64,000 nt of DNA from Rhodeus uyekii (taxonomy: Eukaryota > Chordata > Actinopteri > Cypriniformes > Acheilognathidae): NCBI GenBank assembly GCA_037043235.1, contig JAWRVZ010000056.1, positions 2,121,501-2,185,500 on the forward strand, read 5' to 3'. Below, piece by piece: positions 36,640 to 50,900 of this stretch. The translations under genes and the position numbers were made by a program. Numbering within the stretch: position 1 is the stretch's first letter; every line of letters begins with the position of its first letter. The notes beneath the pieces are model-generated. The model had not been told where the DNA came from, searched no databases, and saw only the letters and a program-made list of their open reading frames with translations.

Positions 36640-37060
36640 GTCTCGCCACAGCACTCCTTTGAAAACAAACCTTATCTGTATAGATTTTTAATGAAAATCC
36701 TCATGGGGGGCAAAGGTACTTAATCTCCTTTATAATGGAGAATCCGGCAGAAAGGAGGTTATGGGCTGTGTGCGAGATAGTAAACGTGCTGAATTATGAA
36801 ATCTTAATGAAAACATCATTATTAGTCAAATCAGCACCAGGGATAGAGATTGTTATCGAGTCATAATTGCAATGGTCCACTAATGCTTTTTCCCTCCACT
36901 ACACAGAGACGGATGGTGGTGGTACGGTCAGAGACGTTCTCAAGCGTAAAGGTGTCAGAGGGCCAGGAGTGGAGAAAAGTAGTGTCGTTAGAGAAGCCAT
37001 TAAATCCAGCATGCTTTGGGGAGGAGACCATTACAGGGTAAGAGCTCTCAACCTGTCAAT
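36640..37060. promoter_or_regulatory. Candidate conserved non-coding block (speculative)
   Basis: Non-repetitive sequence of moderate GC in the AT-rich intron, with several homeodomain-type TAAT cores (tcttaatgaaaac, tcataattgcaatg, tctttaatgaa-like) and no coding frame that resembles a protein. Only cross-species alignment could show conservation. Confidence 0.2.
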
Positions 37061-38499
37061 CACATGTGAGAGGATGCAAGCAACTTTCTGACCAATTGGC
37101 CTCTCAACTCTAAAGAACAAAACTGCCGTTTTCCACATAGTGCCCTTCACAAAAATCCAGTATCCCATGAAAGACAGATGGAAATGATAAAACCTGCATC
37201 AGAGGTGCTAAGATTAATAATGGTATCATCACAAATATCTAAAGGGATATAGTTTAACCAAAGATGAAAATTGTATAATTTACTCATATCGTTTGCATTT
37301 GCAAAGAAACTGAATATATAGTTATAAAAATAAAAGTACAACAACTTAAACATCTGGATTTGACTCGTTTGTGAGAAGTCATTTTGGCTTGCTTGCATCG
37401 GGAGAAAAGGAGAAACATCTTGATGAAAGATTTAACAAAACCCTTTTTTCCACAGATGAATCATGCACAGTAAGATGTGGGACATTTAACTATTTTTATA
37501 TTAATTTATATTATACTCAATGTTGGTATTTAAAGGTCATAAACTGCTTAAGCAAAAAATCCAGATTTTTGCCCACGTTTATTTCATTGTGTTACTTGCC
37601 ATTTCTTTGCAATTAATTGTGAAATTTATTATCAGTTTCCGAGATTTTCTGAAATTGTTTCTACACCTACTTTTTCAGTGAATTACAAAGATATTGCTCT
37701 GCAAGAAAAACTTTTTGAATCTAAAATTCAAATCTAAAGTAAATGTGATAAATGTTTGCCTTGTTTGGTCTATACTGTAGAATGAGCTGATTTTTAATAG
37801 ATATTATCAAATTGTTATGTTCGAAAACACTGTAAGAAAGAAAGAAGCTCGTTCTAGTATCAAGCCTTTAAAGTGATCAAAACATGAAAATATTCTTACA
37901 ATAGAGTACATAATCAGAACTAATCAATCTCCCTCAATCTTTTGCTCTCTCTTCATCTGTCAACTGAGGGCAGTGTTAAGGCTAATCTATCCTTGCAGAT
38001 CCAGAGGGAGCTTCCAGACAGTGCAGCCCGAGCATCCGTCATGCAGCGGTGATCGTGGAAATCAATAAAGAGGGAAGGAGAAACAGGGCCTATCTCCCCC
38101 GGCTTGGCCTAGAGAGACCCTGGTGTCCAAACTCTCGTCACAGACAGCTGCTGACTCACCAGACTCTTGCAACCGTATATTACAACCACATATTGTCAAC
38201 TCACACCAGACTGCAACCAAACCCACCCACTGCTTTCACATTACACTTATACTTTCTGCTCCCTTCGATCAAGTTCATAGATCATTCAAAATCACAGAGG
38301 ATTTAAAGTATGAAGCCAGACGTGTGTGTTCTTGGTCATTGATATTGATATTATTGAAGTGTATATTCCTATGATTATAGAAAATATATTATTGAACCTT
38401 GATTATCAGGCACTTTCCATAAATGTTACAGTAATATAAAAGGAATACTAAATTACACACACACACACACACTTTTTTTGTCACACACAAAAACTAAGA

Positions 38500-38770
38500 A
38501 TTTTTGTCTTTGAAAGATGTGTATTATGCTCATCAAATCAGCACTTATTTCGAGAATACAAATACCGTAAAAACAGTAATATTGTGAAATATTCTTGCAA
38601 TTTAAAAACACCATTTTAATTTATTTGAAAATGTAGTTTATTCCTGTAATGGCAAAACTGAAGTAACTCAGCTTTGCTAATTTAAAGAAGAACTTATATT
38701 GTAAAAACAGCTATTATTTGAAATAGATTTTTAAACATAGTAATTCCTGCTCTATCATGCATCCTTGTTG
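38500..38770 (+). repeat. Common cyprinid interspersed repeat, copy 2
   Basis: Same family as 35840-36115: ttatgctcatcaaatcagca, gtaaaaacagtaatattgtg, tttattcctgtaatggcaaa. Confidence 0.6.
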
Positions 38771-39904
38771 AATAAAATAATTAACTTAATAGTTTATATA
38801 ATATATTTATAATATATTAAATATTAAATTAATATCTACCAGCTAGATTTACACCAAATAAATAATTCTGGCCTGAATTATAACTAATCAAACAATGTCA
38901 TGCCATAATTTGATAATCAGTTGAATGGATAATTTAATTATTTAATTTGAGTTAAAAACATTTTTAATTTAATATTTATACATATACAAATATATTATAT
39001 TATTTATATTTAGTTATCCAATATTTTGCCATATTTTGTAAACCAAAATATCCCACTACTCTAGTGATTATTAAAACAAAATTTAAATTTGAATTTGAAA
39101 AAAAACTTTTTTCAATAACTGAAAACTACATTTGGTCCCAAACTAGCAAGTTCCTTCTTAGTGATAACTACTTGCATACTTTTTTTCCTGGAAAGTGCAG
39201 TTTACTCATCTAATTGTGTGAGAGAACATTCTGGATATGGGAGACCTGCCGCAGTCCGTGTTCAGCTTCAATGGCTCGCTCCTCCCTTTTGCAGCTTTTA
39301 GCTGCTACTCTTAGCTTTCTCTTTTTCTCCATCTCTCTCTTGGTCTGTCTGCCTCCCAACTAGTATTTGGGTGCCAGTCTGCCTGTTAAAACCACTGGAT
39401 AGAAAAATTTACCTTTTGACGCCGAATGACACAAAAGACCTGACCTGATATTGTCATTGCATTGATTACAAAAGAAAAAAATACTTTCAAACAAAAACAC
39501 GCTCCAGAAGAAAAACAATCTGAGCATTCAGTTCAGTTTGCTCACCTTGACTCAATGGTTAAATGAGATATAAAACAGGATTTCTCACTAGGTCACAAAG
39601 CTCACCGGTGATTGTAAAGACCAGAGCAGATGTACAGATTGTTGTATCGAACGTGGTGTAAGAAAGACGCAATGTTATGATTATGGTATAAGTGTGTGTG
39701 ATGGTGCCTGATTGTGGGTGCGTGACGTGCCTAGATAGGACAGGAGTGGGAGTGAAATCAGCAGGGAGTTCTGGACTCAGATCAAGTGCAAGAAGACAGG
39801 AATTCCAGATCGGACCATCTGTTGGTCTTTCTCAGAGCAAGCACAAATGCAATCATAAGTTCTGAAAAAACATTATGTTCACATTTACGTCTTACGGGAG
39901 ACAC

Positions 39905-40645
39905 AATAAAGGACTAGTTTACCCCAAAATCAAAATTCTGTCATCATTTACTAAAACCCATAATACTTTAGTTCATCTTCAAAACATAAATGTAGATGTT
40001 TTAATGAAATCTGAGAGATTTCTGTCCCTCCATTACCACTTTGACACTTCAAAAAGTTATTAAGAGATCTTAAAAGCAATCCATATTAATCAAGTGTTTC
40101 AGTTCAAATTTTCTTCAGTTCAGATTTATTTTCATTGTTGAGTTAAACAGCCAGTTTGAGCTTCTGCAAGAACCAATGAGGTTCATTCTTGTGTTATGTA
40201 GCACATCTGAGCTTCTGCAAGAAACAATGAGGCTTATTCTCATGTGTTATACACCACATTTGAGCTTCCGCAAGAAGCAGTGTGGTTCATTCTCATGTGT
40301 TTCACATCAGGTTTGAGCTTTCACAAGAACCAGTGAGGATTGAACAGTTGATAGTCTATTTAAAGTGAAAGTGACAAATTCCAAGTAACTCATTCTTGGA
40401 AGTTATCCTCTGCATTTAATCCATCCAAGTTAGTCCACATGCATTAAGAGTAGTGAGTAGTGAACAAACACACACTTCAGGCATCCATTTTTGCTGAAAG
40501 TCATTTCCTACCAATGTTGAGAATCAAACCCGCAACCTTTAGGTTACCAGTCTGACTCTCTAACCATTAGGTTTGGAACGACGTGAAGGTGAGTAATTGA
40601 TGACAATCTTTTTCATTTTTGGGGGAACCTTTTAATGCTTTCACC
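39905..40645. mobile_element. Second minisatellite-bearing MITE, with a nested SINE
   Basis: The left end (aggactagtttaccccaaaa, attctgtcatcatttact) and right end (aggtttggaacgacgtgaag, ggtgagtaattgatgacaat, tttttgggggaacc) are the diverged termini of the family at 12320-13400. Four units of the same minisatellite (gagcttctgcaagaaccaat and variants) occupy about 40150-40345. A SINE was inserted afterwards. Confidence 0.7.
40357..40574 (-). mobile_element. tRNA-related SINE
   Basis: Read on the minus strand, the head (cctaatggttagagagtcag, then ctggtaacctaaaggttgcg) holds A- and B-box-like tRNA promoter elements. The body reaches the agtgagtagtgaac and ctctgcatttaatccatcca region. The same family occurs at 29055, 51955 and 61012. 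Confidence 0.65.
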
Positions 40646-41434
40646 AGCTTATATACGCATTTATCAAGGATAATACATTAAAACACACGATCAGCATCAA
40701 ACCCATCATGAAGCTGCATGTTATCCGCAGCTCTGGCTTCAGCGTCTTAAGCAACTTTCCTTTCAAATTTGGTGGCATGAGATCTTTTCACACATAATGG
40801 TAGATTAAACTAACTTCCTCAAACCAGCAAAGCTTTTTGAGAGATGAAATGAAAAGATAACATACAATCTAGTCTGTTAAAGGCCATGTTCTATCAGCCC
40901 ATCTGTTAGCGATGGAGGTATTATCTCCTCTCCTACCTCGTTTTAGTGCAGCAAAAGTGAAACTACATGCAGATCAGCTCTTGAAATGACAAGCATTTCT
41001 GCTCTCCATTCCATTGAAATTGTTATTCCGCTTTTGAAAAGCTTCGGGATACTGTTTAAGCATTTGCTTTCACAATCCAAGGAAAGCAATTTCATACCCA
41101 GCTAATTTAAATTTGCCAGTTCTTTTTGATCTCTGGCATTAAATGTATTTCATTAATTTTTTCTCATATTTTCAATTACAGGTATGACGCTCTAGGATTG
41201 AGGGACCATCTGAAGAAGAAGAAGAAGAAAACAAACTAAAGTTTCTTCTGTAATCCAGGATTGATCTAACTCGAAGCACAATAATAAAAGAATAGTTACT
41301 AAAATTAATACAAAAATGTATATGGATATATAAAATCCGGGATCAGTAAGATTTCTATTGTTTTGAAAGAAGTCTCTTATGTTAACCAATACAGGAAAAG
41401 TGTGGATTTAAAATAACTGCTTTCTACATGAATA

Positions 41435-42816
41435 TACACATCTTAAAAAATTAAGGGAACACTTAATCGTCACAGTATGACACAGATTAAATTAAGCCTC
41501 AGTATGTCGATCTGTCCAGTTAGGAAGGATAAGAGATTGGGAATCAATTTCACCTGCTTTGGTTCAAATGAAAGTAATAACAGGAGTACTGGAGAGGCAA
41601 GAGCTAGACAACCCCCCAAAAAGGGAATGACTGTGCAGGTGGTGGCCATAGACAATTGTTCTCTCCTTTTGATTCCTGACTCGTTTGTCTTTAGTTTTGT
41701 TAGGGTCATTGCCACTGTCTGTAACGCAATCAGGTTGCAAAGGTCGTGCTGCTCCTCCAGGATGGCATATCCATGCGTGCAGTCACAAGGAGGTTTGGTG
41801 TGTCACCCAAAAAAGTTTCAAGGTCATAGAGGAGATACCAGGAGACAGGCTGTTATACAAATAGAGCAAGACTGGAAGGTTGAAGGCCAACAACCCAGCA
41901 GAAGGACCGTTATCTGCTCCTTTGTGCGAGCAAATTGAAAGCTCTACAAATTGACCTCCAGCAGGATACTGGTGTTTATGTTTCTGACCAAACTGTCAGA
42001 AACAGACTTTGTGAGGGTGGCTTGGGGGCCCAATGTCCTCTAGTGGTATCGACTGGCATTTGCTAGAGAACACCAGAGTTGGCAATTCCTCCATTCACAC
42101 CCTGTTCTCTTCAAGGATGAGAGCAGATTCACACTGAGCACATTTGATAGATGTTAAAAACTCTGGAGATGGGAAATGTTATCCTGTGTGTAACTTCATA
42201 GGACCGGTCTGGGGAGGAATATTCTTGGAGGGTCGCACAGACTTTATACTAGTGCAGTGGGTCCTGGGTTCCTCGTGGTGTATGATAATGCCCAGCCTCA
42301 TGTGGCTAGAGTGTATAGGCAGTTTTTAGATGACGAAGCCATTGACTGGACCTCATGTGTCCCAGAACTAAATCCAATTAAGAACTCTGGGACATTATGT
42401 ATTAGAGCATCCGAAGCCAACAAGTAGCACCACAGAAAGTTCAGAAGCTCAATCGCGCCTTGATCCAGGTTAGGGAGGAGATCCTCCAGAACACCATCCA
42501 CCATCTCATCAGGAGCATGTCCAGATGTTGTGAGTGCATACAGGCACATGGAGCCCATACACACTACTGACTTACATAATGAGATGCTGTGATGAACTTG
42601 CAACATGCAAGTTGGAACAGCCTGTAACTTTAAAATTTTACATAGATTTGTGTTATTATTTAGAAACTATTCCTCATTATATTGATGGTGTTGGTTTACA
42701 TTGACTGTTGTCACATAATTTTGTTCTTAACAAATTATAGAATGTATAAATAAAGCTTTTCAAACTGAACATTTAATTCATTGAGATCCAAGTGTTCATT
42801 CAGTTTTTTTAAATAA
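41435..42816 (+). mobile_element. Tc1-like transposon, decayed
   Basis: The left end has aaaaaattaagggaacactt. The right end (attcattgagatccaagtgt, cattcagttttttt) corresponds to it in inverted, degraded form. The body between is a broken transposase gene. The layout matches a well-known teleost Tc1-like family of about 1.4 kb. Confidence 0.8.
41740..42595 (+). pseudogene. Tc1-like transposase pseudogene
   Basis: Translating across frames shows the family landmarks: a helix-turn-helix part (LLLQDGISMRAVTRRFGV-like), YQETG, QQTDRYLLL-like, FTDESRFTLS-like, then DNAQPHVARVYRQFLDDEAIDW (second aspartate of the DD34E triad), PELNPI, and EEILQNTIHHLIRSMSRCCE at the C-terminus. Stops, deletions and frameshifts break it throughout, and the PDLNPIE-type motif has lost its Glu (ELNPIKN). 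No active protein is possible. Confidence 0.75.
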
Positions 42817-42995
42817 TTCTAATATGCTGATTTCGTGCACAAAAAACATTTTGAAAAGGACTGTAATGTATAAATTGTTTTTTAGGATTCATCGATAAAT
42901 AGAAAAGAACACCAAATATGAAATACAAATCTTTTGTAACATTAGAAATGTCTATGTCACTTTTGATCAATTTAAAGTAGTTATCCTTGTTGAAT
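42800..42995 (+). repeat. Common cyprinid interspersed repeat, partial copy 3
   Basis: Contains aaataattctaatatgctga, tttcgtgcacaaaaaacatt and atgtctatgtcacttttgat, the 3' part of the family at 35840. Confidence 0.45.
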
Positions 42996-44916
42996 AGTAG
43001 TGTAGAAAAATAATTGTATTATTAATTTTAAAATGTATATGTATTTTAATATCATGAAAGTATATGTTGTAACAGCTGACCTATTTATTTAATCCACTTT
43101 AATGTTATGTACCAATATTAATCTCTAAATATTTTTCATCGCTTAAGACATAATTGTCAATGTTTTCAAGGACATCACAAATGTCCTTTGGGACATTATG
43201 TAAACTGAAGCAGCAGCACTGAAGCTGCATTTTTTGCACCATTGGAGATGTTGTTGGCTTTAGGAGTAATGATGCCATTAATGATGCATCACGCACATTT
43301 ATTAATCAAAGACTTTAATATGCACTGGAGGAAATCCAGATTCTTTCACATGAGTTCTTTTGTAGGATCTATCATCTACATAGAGTGAAAAATGTGACTT
43401 TTTCAGGCAATCTACAATGCAGAGTTATAGTGACATTTCCCTCTGAAAGGCTCCGGTCCTGCTGCTGTAATTTGGTGTAATGGCACAAAGTGCCATTATA
43501 ACAAAATCCTAATCCTGAAAAAGGATAAAGAAAAGCGCACTAGAACAAGCACAGAATCAAAGGAAAAAGATACTGCCATCTCAGGGATAAGACAGGGGTG
43601 AGGGAAGCTATAATGCAACTCAAAATTAGATCCGACGAGCCAAAGAGGAGAGGAGAGATTCCTCCAATGGAATAGAAGACAGATAATCATCAGAAATGTA
43701 GGCGCACACGCACAAGAGAACTCGTTTGTTAGTCCACACAACCAATGCAATGCCCAGATGTCAGTGAATTTAACATCACAAGGGAGAAAAAAAACAGATC
43801 ACAAAAGAAAAATGAGGAAAATGATCACTGCCATTTTCATTACAATTAACAGCTCGTGATGGCTGCCTTTTAAAAAACAAAACAACAACATATAATTAAA
43901 ACTAAAATCAAGAGTAAAAAATGTGCATTAACAGCCTGATCCAAAAATATCCTTGATATAGCAGTGTATTCTCAAAGCATATAGCCACAAATTGAACACT
44001 AACTCTCTATTTGTGAGTTATGCAGAAAGGCAGAGTTATTCATAGGAGTGCTCGTATACGCCTGTTCTTCGGGTCAGAATGTATTCTTACCCGAGGCATG
44101 ACAGCCAGTCCCACAAGCATTTCATTTACTTTCAACATAATACAGTGTTATTGGCCATTATCTCTGCTGTCAGCTGCTGTGCAGATATTTAATGAAGGGG
44201 CATCTATGTCTGGGTGCCATTTTTCAGCTGCCTTGGTGTTGCCGTGGAGACATGCCGGTGGAGGGCAGTGGGGCTTGGCCCATCATTTTCCACTTGAACC
44301 AGATAAGACAGGCATTTAGTGCCACAGCCCAAATTTAATATTTATTTTCCAACCCCCTTCATTTGCATTTCACGTGTTTCTCCAAGAGAGAAAGAGAGAG
44401 ATCTCCTGTTAGTAGGATGACTGTTTTATAACATACAATTGAAAGGTTATATTGGGGACTGAGGAAAGATATTTTGCACGACACAAATGCACAATTACAC
44501 TGTGGTATACAACTGCCTGGCATCATAACTGTACATATTATTGTTAACAACTGAGTGCACTTAGTGAGGTCAAATAAAGTCACTTGATTTCCATGTGCAT
44601 TTGCATTTATATTTCAAATGCAAATGCTGTATTATCACAGTAAAAAACAACAAAGTGCATATTTAAAAAAATAAAAGCCAAAACAAATAAGAACTCTCTG
44701 AAAACAGCAAATACAGTGGGTTTTTTCTTGGTTCATTAAATCAATTTAATATCCACAAATATAAAGTACAAACACAAACCTAATCCAGGGCAAAGGTGAG
44801 AATAATAGAACAAATGATTTGCAGTAAGTGTAGATTATAGAAATTACTTCAGGATTTGTAATTTTTTTTTTTTTATCATATACTTTCCCTGGTGATATAA
44901 AAACTGTGATACAGGA

Positions 44917-44920
<4 letters not shown>

Positions 44921-44954
<34 letters not shown>
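44921..44954. repeat. (TA)n microsatellite
   Basis: An uninterrupted TA run after caggaatt. Confidence 0.9.
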
Positions 44955-44955
<1 letters not shown>

Positions 44956-46989
44956 TATAAAAACAATGTCAACATCATTACATTTTCCTCAGGTTACAAT
45001 TAGATTTTAAAATTAACGCAAAAACTCCCTTAGGTGCAGTTTAAATGTTTGCATACAATTTATTATTTGCGTGTTTATTATATCTAAAAACTAAATAGCA
45101 AATGAATTTGGGCTAATAGTTTGGGCTCTGTTGTTAACATTTAATATTATAGTAAAGTGCAAGTATGGGCTCCCTATATAATTTAAAAACATCTTTGTTT
45201 TATCCTTAAGAACTTGTTTATTCATTTAAAGTCAGGGACAAAATTTGTTGAGTAAACCACTGTTTAATAATAATAATAAAAATAAAAAAGTATTATGTTT
45301 ATTTTTTTCCTCCTGCTGTACTGAACCGTACCGAACCAAATCGTGACTACCAAACCGATTATATATAATTTGCATTTATATATAAATATATAAGTTGTTG
45401 TGTGTGTTTCCTATGTTCTAACTTTAAAACTACAGACACAAAAGGACAAACAGGACACACTTCAAAAACACATTAGCTCCGCTGGACAAACATAAACAGA
45501 ATGACCTTTACCCTCCATAGAGATATATTCATGAATAACTGCCAATAAATTCACGGCCCAAGAAACCCCATTAAACACAAATAGGCCATTCACTTCCAAA
45601 GTGAAAAAGCAGGTGACACTGATAAAGGATATTGATCACCAAAGGCATCTAGTCCCTTGATATCTCTCCATTCATCTGTACATCCATTCATCTGCGTGTG
45701 AAAAAGAAACGTCTGAATCTTAATCTCTGCATTTCGTGCATCGCATCTTTCCTGCTTGGGAATCAATGAAAGGTCATAAAACAATATGAAGGTTCTACTG
45801 AATCAAGTTTGACATATTATTATTGGTCATGAATGATTAGTGATTATAGAGACTAAAAGGCCGTGTATGTGCGTGCACAAAATTCATAAGTGTTAAAGAC
45901 AGCTGTCTTCTAGGCTTTCCATAATTCCTCATAAAGCCTGCACCATATTCCACCAGTTAGAGTAAATAATTGATGCTTTGACATGAGAGATTGCACTAGC
46001 TGAGATTAATCAAAATGTTAAACTAATTTACAGAAGGATTCAGAGCGTTTGTGATAAATTACACATATTAAAGTCAATGTGTTTGCTTTATTTAGGTAAG
46101 TGAATAGGATTGGATGGGTAAAAACATTGTTGTGTAAGAACAATTAACCGTGCTGAGAAAAGGTCATTTTGGAATAAACTGACAGGTTGCTGGAGATCTA
46201 TGCTTCATTTTACACTTCTAGTTATCAAATGTAAGTCATTCAGTATTCGCAAATAAATATTGCCCCAGTCAGCAAAAAGACCTACAGTCATTTCATGCAT
46301 CAGACAAAAACATGCAAAACCTGCTGCTTCTATGTGTAGGACACTATGCTGTGATTGGTTGTCCACTTGTAAGCAGCTTTACCCAGCGGCAAAAACAAAG
46401 AGCTGCCATCCTTTAAAACGACAAAGGGCTCTGCTGAATTTTCTCCAGAGAGCTGAAGAATACAAATTAAGGCTTTAGAATAGTAAACACTTCCCTTTGC
46501 CTCTATTTGTTCTGCCTACATTAAACTCCCCAGTACATTATGCTAAAGAACTCTTGCACACTTCGCAAACAGAAAGCAATGAGACACAAAAACAACGAAG
46601 TAACAAAGTTTAGAGTGTAATGCACTCCTAGAGTATAATGGCCATGAATTTGATCTGTATTTAAATGGATGTGAATGTACATAAATATATCTAAACAAAG
46701 CTCTTCAGAAAACCTCAGTATATGGAAATGGCTGTTTTTAGTTCATCAGCCTGTATGAACAGCCTACATCTCACTCCCTGGGGAGAGGGCTACTATAATG
46801 CCCTGTGGCACTGGGAAATGCATTTCCTCATTTAAGGAACATTAATTGTAATGACAATGATGGGCAATTTATACGCTTGTCAACATCAATCTTGATTTTA
46901 GTCTACAAAATGTAAAAGAGAAAATAAATATATATTATATTATATTATATGTGAGTGAAATATTTATTGATATTAACTTTTGGAAATAC

Positions 46990-46990
46990 A

Positions 46991-47080
<90 letters not shown>
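46990..47080. repeat. (CA)n(TA)n compound microsatellite
   Basis: CA units to 47025, then TA units to 47079, directly next to the Tigger-like remnant. Confidence 0.92.
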
Positions 47081-47083
<3 letters not shown>

Positions 47084-47935
47084 GAATACGGTTATGTCGA
47101 CGACCTCAGGGGTTACAGAAAAGCATTGAGATAACCGAGGATCGAAAATAACCAAAAGCCGATTTATTTGATGAAGCGATCGGCATGCTATAAAAATATA
47201 CATACACTGTATATGTTTGCTAACAACAAAAGGCATATGTTCACCAACTAACAGCAGAGATTTACCAGTATACAATAAAAAACACCTTCGATTCTCGATA
47301 CAAACCTTTAATTATATTCTCCAACATTGCAAACACAATTTCGCTCAAAGTATAAACACATTCGCTCATAACACAGTCATTTCACTCTGACACAGTTCTG
47401 AAAAGTATTGCACACGCGGTTACTATGATTTCTTTACAAAGTCTAAAATGCTTTGTTGCTTTTTGACTTTAACGGTCTGCTTGAAAACAAATGCTACTAA
47501 GCTTCCATCAGTAACGACGTCTTTGTCGATGTCAAAGTAATCTGGGAACTCCTGCGCATCTGTAGGTGTGTAATCTGCGTTGTGTAATTTCGTAATCACT
47601 CTTGAACACCAGCATTCATCCCATAAAAATGTAATTTATTGGATCACTGGAGTAACACAAATAAGTTTGAAGACTCTGAAGCAATGAAAACAACGCGCAC
47701 AGCAATACATGACGCGCTGTGAAAGAAAGAAGATTAACGTAAAGAAAATAATTTCAAAGAAGAAAAATAATCACCGAAACATTGTGTATATCACAAAAGT
47801 GCTCGAGGTCACAATTATATAACATGAAATCATCAATTACACAACATACGGCCCCTTATGACATGACCGCAAAAACTAATGCGACCTAACGCTGTAAAAT
47901 CACAATCTGACTGGGCAAATGTAAAGCGGCCGGAA
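47081..47935 (-). mobile_element. Tigger/pogo-like remnant
   Basis: The left end (gtggaatacggttatgtcga, then ttgagataaccgaggatcga) resembles the ends of Tigger-type elements. A minus-strand transposase C-terminus lies inside. The right end with a matching inverted repeat was not found, so the element is truncated or badly decayed. Confidence 0.5.
47423..47620 (-). pseudogene. C-terminal fragment of a pogo/Tigger-like transposase
   Basis: An open minus-strand stretch reads RVITKLHNADYTPTDAQEF, FDIDKDVVTDGSL and, to the TAG at 47425-47423, TVKVKKQQSILDFVKKS. An acidic linker followed by a K/Q-rich stretch and a final LDFVKKS-like tail is typical of Tigger transposase ends. No catalytic part was found. 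Confidence 0.5.
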
Positions 47936-50900
47936 GAATATGTATATATATATATATATATAATATTTTTTTATATATATACATTTATCCACATTTATTG
48001 AGATTTTAGTTTTAGCTTTAAATTTGATCTTGCATTATTAATTATATTTGGTCAAACAAATTAGCTATAGACTTTTCTTTAAACCATGCCTCAGAATTAC
48101 AAGGAACCTGTTTCTCATTGCATTAATGACACTTTAATGAATATGTAGATCACAGATATGACACAGAACATGTTCAATAAACCGTAAGAGACAGAAAGAC
48201 AGATGCATACGACAGATCTGGTGCTTGGGTCTTCCTCACAGGAACTGGCAGCAGGCCAACAGCCGCGCGCAAGCCCCTCGGCAAAACAGTGTCAAACACA
48301 ATGACCCTGCAAAGACTCCCAGAAGTCCATATTATCCACAAGGGACCTAACTCCAGAGAGGAGAGAGGAAGGTCTATTTCTCATATACCCCCCCCCTCTA
48401 TACCCTGTCTGTATAGTCCCCCCTCCTACACCCCCCATGGGCTAAGTGTTCTTAACCCATTCTCTCATGGGTACCAGACAGAAGGAGTCCCCAGGCGGCC
48501 CATAATCACCTCCTTTCAGAATGTCTCCCCCTCCCCACTGTCTCTCACTCGTTCACTCAGTCTTTCTGAAGTAGCCTACTGCCTGAAATTCCTCAGACTG
48601 CATTGTCAAAATGTGTCCTAAATTCCCTCTGACGTTTTTCTTGTTTAGGCTCTTAAGACTCTGAAAAAAATAATTAAAAGAAAAAAGAAAACCGATTTTT
48701 AAAAACTATAGAATAAAAAAAATATATAAATAAACATTCTTTTATAATGCCTAATGTCCCGGTCCTATTCAATGTTTTCATTTATTTTACATGATTATAG
48801 TCACTTTATATATATGCATGACATATTGTTTTAGAATCAATTTCACATTATGCTCATTGGCAATAGTCACATCGCAGGATGTGCGATGTTAAGTATAGGG
48901 ATCATAATTGGTACGGACTAGGCAACACGGTTTGAAAACCACATTATTCTTAGTTTAACTGCAAAAATTAACCACTGTAGAGTGAAAATATATCATAATC
49001 ATTTGAGCAAAAACACAAACACAAACTCAACTCGGACCTTGTGCGCAGTTTTCAGAGTCAGGCAAGCAGCATGCAAACACCGAATTCCGTTCTCTTTCTC
49101 ATCCATTTGTGCTTGAACAGACACATACACACAAAATGATGTAAAATGCCTGTCTCTGCGAAGTATCCTCACAAACACTTACTTATGTAAGCGTAAACAA
49201 TTGAGAAAGAAAATAGTTGCATATTATAATGGATCTGTGCATTAGCTATTAAAGTGGCAGCAGCCTAATATACCTGCTGCTGTCTGAGTCATTAATGCTA
49301 ATCAAAGAACAAAATACAAAGAAATCCCTTTTGTAGATTATGTGGTGTTATTTTACATTTTATTATTCAACTTCTGTACCTAAATACTCTTAAACTCAAA
49401 AACTGTTAAAACAGGCTATAAAGCAGATTCATTAATTTATCTTTGTTCTTCTATATTTGTTTGTGCTTTTAATTTTTGTTTTGTTTTATATTTGCAATGC
49501 AGATTTACTCTCCTAAAATATAACCCCAATCATTCATTTTTTCCAAATAGAGCTATGCATTCATTCATGACCGTTTTTCTAATATCATGGGGTCCTAATA
49601 TACACGCTTTATATATAGTACTGCATATAAAATATTTTTCTATTCTAATATGTTGCACCAAATTAAAGAATAATTCATTTTTGACCATATAATTTACCTA
49701 AATAGAATATGTACTATGTCTAATGCAAAATATGGCTTATATGGAAAAAAGGTGCAGGGCTGGTGTGGGGGTAGAGTTTGAGACTGCTGCTCAGTGAAGT
49801 GGAATGATGGGAGAATGCGGGCATAAACCGAATGATATTATTCTATGACCTGAGTCTAAATCATTCTTTTCCTTCAGTCTGGGCCAACGGCCACCAAACA
49901 AAGAATGACTACCACCACCAGATCCCTTACGGCCAGGTTAAAGCTGATGGATAAACCCAGAGAGCTGGGTGAGGTATTGCAAGCGGCGGATGGTTGCTGT
50001 GTGGGCCATTCTGGATTGGCTCTGTGTGGAGATGGGCAGGGCGAGTAAGTAAGAAGAAGCCACTCATGTGTGAAGCTCCACACACCGGCTTGATTGCCTG
50101 CTTTTGCGCATGTAGTTTTTCAAAGAGAAGATTGACAGTGTCGTTTCTGGCCATCCCCCTTCCTCTACTGTTCAGTGCACCTGAATAGAAAACATGTCTA
50201 TATATATATATGTATATATACATGTCTAAAATATATATATATATATTTTTTTTATTATTATTATTTTATTTTATTTTTTTGTCCAGGCAACAATAGGCTG
50301 TTTCTACAAGATTTTTAATACCACAGTTTATATTATTAAAAAAGGACAAACAAGCGCTTTTAAAAATGTCTCAGAATATCAGAATCAGAATAGATGGCAT
50401 CAAAACATTATTCGATTATCTTTCATTTCATAATAAATATTTTCCATTTTGTTCCACTGAAGAAGTATGGCTGCATGGTATAACAGTAGTAAAGAGTACA
50501 GTGATAAGGAACATTTACCATGGTACAATGTACACAGCTTAAGTGGTCTAAGTGAGTGTCTGTAAAGGGGCTTGTTTATTTTCTTTACTGTTCACATAAT
50601 ATCAAATATCATTTGAATCATTAGTATCTACTTTGAGGTTGAAAGGTGAAGGAGCCAACATGAAAATACATGAAAATTGCACAAATGCACATGCAATGTA
50701 CATGCAAGCTCAAAATAGCTTACTATCTCATGCAGTTTTTTTTTTTGTTTTTTTTTTTTTTTTGCACCTTATAATGAGAGTGTAATTAACTATCATCATT
50801 TAGGTCATAAAATAAAGTTCCCAGCTGCATGACAACAATCTATATTTGTAACATCTGTTTTTGTGTGTCAGGCAGCAGTCAGAACTAGACCAGACTGGAT

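Noticed and set aside
46951..47275. Open frames through CA/TA repeats
   Set aside because: Repeat artefacts; no protein-like sequence outside the repeat.
48289..48621. A 110-residue plus-strand frame (MSNTMTLQRLPEVH...)
   Set aside because: Low-complexity Pro/Ser-rich composition from a C-rich stretch, no recognisable domain, and no splice or promoter context.
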